Shown here: positions 61,761-64,000 of the stretch, piece after piece
Layout: each line of letters begins with the position of its first letter
Position numbering within the stretch: the first letter of the stretch is position 1
Translations under genes and position numbers: made by a program
The notes under the pieces: model-generated
What the model saw: only the letters and a program-made list of their open reading frames with translations
What the model was told of the DNA's origin: nothing
Databases searched by the model: none
Source of the DNA: Penelope pileata
Taxonomy: Eukaryota > Chordata > Aves > Galliformes > Cracidae
Assembly (NCBI GenBank): GCA_013396635.1
Contig: WBMW01005315.1
Span: 1,302,001 to 1,366,000 of the forward strand
Direction of reading: 5' to 3'
Length of the DNA stretch: 64,000 bases

Positions 61761-61960
61761 GAGGGAGGCGGTGCTCGGCCGCAGCCCCGCGGGGTGTGCG
61801 CGTGTGCGGGGGCGGCGCGGCCAAGCAGCGCCGAGCTGGTGGGCCGGAGGAGCTTCAAAAACCGCTGCTTTTCCACTAAAATTCTTCCGCTGTTGCATAA
61901 CCGACGGCGTTCGTCTTCGGGGTGTTGGTTCCGTCTCCGTGTAAAGGCAGCTCTCAGCTA

Positions 61961-64000
61961 AAATCCGTGTTCTTTAGAACTCGGTGCCTTTGGCTCCGCT
62001 TTAGGAGTTCGGGGCTCCCTTGCCTGCGTTACGCAGCTCGCGTCATCCCGACGTGCTCCAGAGAGGAAGGCTGCACGCGTTGCCTTCCTCCGTCTGCTCC
62101 CAGCCCTCAGCACGATTTCAGGCTCACAGAAAAACCAGGCTTTGTTGGGAGTGTTTTCCCCTGTGGGATTTGCTTCTTGAGGTCATATCTTCAGGGTTCT
62201 TGACTTGTAAAGCGCGGTTCCAGCAGGAAAAGCAGAGTACCTACCTCTGTTTTTTTTTATTTTTATTTTTAATCAGGGAAAAAATGCACCACAGAGGCTG
62301 CTGACCCCCAGCCCTGCAGAGAGCTGCTTTATCAGGCAAGTGCCTTCATTGGGGGGATCTCAGTGTGCCCTGCTGAAATCACCCTGCCCCGTTACAGCTT
62401 TCTAGTGAATCCAGCAAGGCTGTTTTTCTTTTTTCTCTTCTGCAGTGAGCATGTATGCACACGAGTGTATTCAGCTCTAAGTTTGCTCCGTGGGCTGTGC
62501 TGATTTGTGACCCCAAAGTAGCTGCTTACTCATAGCAGTGCTGTGTTAACAGACTGCATGAAGTCCTGGCAAAACACTCCAGATCTGTTCTAACCTTTCC
62601 ACACAACGTATCTTTCAATTTGTATGTTGCTTTACTCGATTTTATTTTTTATTTCCCTTATTAAACGTGCCCTTTGGTATCTTTCCTCCTGATTTTTAAG
62701 ACTTATGGAGATGCTCAGTACTGGAGATGATAGCATGCTTCGTGCAAATAAGAATGCGCTCACAAAAATGAGAAGCAAATAAATCCTGCCCATCAGAACC
62801 ACTGTCATTACCCCTGTTTCTCTGTTAAAAGGTTACATACGTCTGCACTGCTGCTTCAAGGCCCAGCTTTAGCATGCTACCTCCAGCTCCTTCAGCACCT
62901 CCAGCGCTGTCTGTACAGCCGCTCATCGCTGCACATGCTTACTGCATGCTGGCAGTGCACCCTCTGAATGCAGCCTAGGCATACCCTGCATGATGGAGAG
63001 CGAAAACAACTGTGGGTTCCCCTAGCAGAGCCCTGTTCTCAACCACAGGCAGCGGTCAGGACCTACAGCTCCCACAAAGCAGGAAATAGGAAACTTCTGA
63101 CAAGAAAGGCCTCGGTTGTCACCCAGTGTTTGACAATTTGTCTTTGTTTTGGGGAGTCTGTTTTTGGTGAAACCAAAAGCACTGAATTTGTGCCTTAAAT
63201 ATTTCAGTGTAAGCCAATATATGCATGTGGAAAGAGGGCTGTTACAAAGCAAATATGCTCCATTTTAGTATGCTTGAATTATTAAAAGTTGGTTTCTGCT
63301 ATCTAAAGGAGGTCACTAAGAGAAACCTGGCAACAGAAATGAAACCAATTCATATTGATTCCTTTTACCATGGAAGAAAATGTTGAGGACTTAAAGTCTT
63401 TTTTTTGGTATTAACAAAAATGAGAACCAAGGGAATAATCTGTTCTTCTGGGTAGTTCCGTTTTATAAGCCTGTCTTTCTCAGCAGTAGTTTGCTAGTGA
63501 GGAATTAGCTTCTTCTGGAGAGCACGCGGTCTCTCCAAAGTAAGAAACTTTTAAAGAAAAGGAGCCGTGGTTCTGCTTGTGAAGGACAACAGATGGGGTT
63601 CTACCTTGCAGTCTGGCCCACGCCACTGTCTTTGTTTTTAATTTTTTTTTCTTCTAAGCGCTGAGGGTGGTTGTCAGTACTGCAACAGGATGAAAACAGC
63701 TGAAGTGGAAGTGAAGGGTTTTTCTTACTCGGTTCTCTCCCAGCCCGTCCCCGAAAGGACGTGTTGTTATCCAACATTGTTTTTCAGATGCTGAGCAAAC
63801 TGCATCCTGCTCTCAGGGTGAGTGTTGCTCTTGGTTACTAGTCAGTGCTTCACAGCAGTATTGCTGTGTGTTATCTCATTGTTTACTTCCTGGAGGTGAG
63901 GAGACCCTCTTAACTCCCCTAAGCTTGTGTATTCCTTTGGCTGTGGGTCCTAAGATCTCTGTCTTTCCAGGTGTACATCAGCATATGGTACTTCCTTGCT
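61961..64000. other. 5' flank of HOOK3, no assignable gene
   Basis: GC content falls from about 61960 to intron-like levels. No RNF170 coding exon is recognisable on the plus strand. A 30-base segment at 63788-63817 is bounded by exon-like splice signals (see findings). No repeat family recognised. Confidence 0.6.

Larger units (their letters stand above)
61190..61960. promoter_or_regulatory. CpG island promoter over HOOK3 exon 1, possibly bidirectional
   Basis: Base composition changes sharply from AT-rich to GC-rich with very frequent CG dinucleotides, centred on the HOOK3 start codon. GC-box-like sequences (for example ggcggggc at 61574 and 61590) are visible, as is an ETS-like ttccgc near 61887. 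No TATA box is evident, as usual for housekeeping genes. In human, RNF170 lies head to head with HOOK3, so this may also drive a plus-strand gene; that is inference, as no RNF170 coding exon is visible. Confidence 0.85.

Noticed and set aside
61109..61762. Several open frames of 100 to 240 codons in the CpG island
   Set aside because: Low stop density from high GC explains them; the only real coding segment is HOOK3 exon 1. Residue content is dominated by A, R, P and G in every frame.
61712..61876. Open frame continuing about 55 codons upstream of the HOOK3 start, in frame
   Set aside because: It contains no ATG; it is open because GC-rich sequence has few stops. The start at 61711 has a suitable context and matches the known HOOK3 N-terminus.
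1..64000. Search for tRNA, rRNA, CRISPR arrays or bacterial-type operons
   Set aside because: Nothing of this kind is visible; the window is intron-rich vertebrate DNA.

Overview
The window is a piece of a vertebrate nuclear genome, almost certainly a bird. The repeats point that way: CR1 LINE fragments and several endogenous-retrovirus long terminal repeats of families I know from avian genomes, in compact introns of a few hundred bases to a few kilobases. A chicken-like (galliform) source is possible, but the sequence alone does not fix the species. It is assembly-grade sequence with a 48-base N run and four single Ns.

One protein-coding gene fills nearly the whole window on the minus strand: HOOK3, the dynein-dynactin activating adaptor. 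I could place 16 consecutive coding exons, from the start codon at 61711 down to 4150. Every junction has a GT donor and an AG acceptor and the reading frame is kept throughout. The exons sum to 1620 nt, which is 540 codons. That covers the Hook domain and most of the central coiled coil. The last roughly 180 residues (C-terminal cargo-binding part) lie beyond the left edge. The two residues reported as critical for binding dynein light intermediate chain, Q147 and I154, are both present at exactly those positions in exon 6.

Layout from high to low coordinates: 61961-64000 is 5' flank with no assignable gene. About 61190-61960 is a CpG island holding exon 1 and the probable promoter, which may be bidirectional. 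46845-61654 is the 14.8-kb first intron, carrying three solo LTRs. 30945-46758 holds introns 2 and 3 with exons 2 and 3, old CR1 pieces and short tandem duplications. 14962-30944 holds exons 4 to 11 and another LTR. 4150-11605 holds exons 12 to 16 and an old CR1 complex in intron 15. 1-4149 is the start of intron 16.

I saw no rRNA, tRNA or CRISPR and no second protein-coding gene I can name. Many short open frames occur in introns, LTRs and the CpG island and appear to be chance. The most interesting observation is at exon 4: it begins with GTAAGC directly after the acceptor AG, so joining it to exon 3 rebuilds a strong 5' splice site. That is the hallmark of a recursive-splicing or cassette exon, inside the Hook domain.
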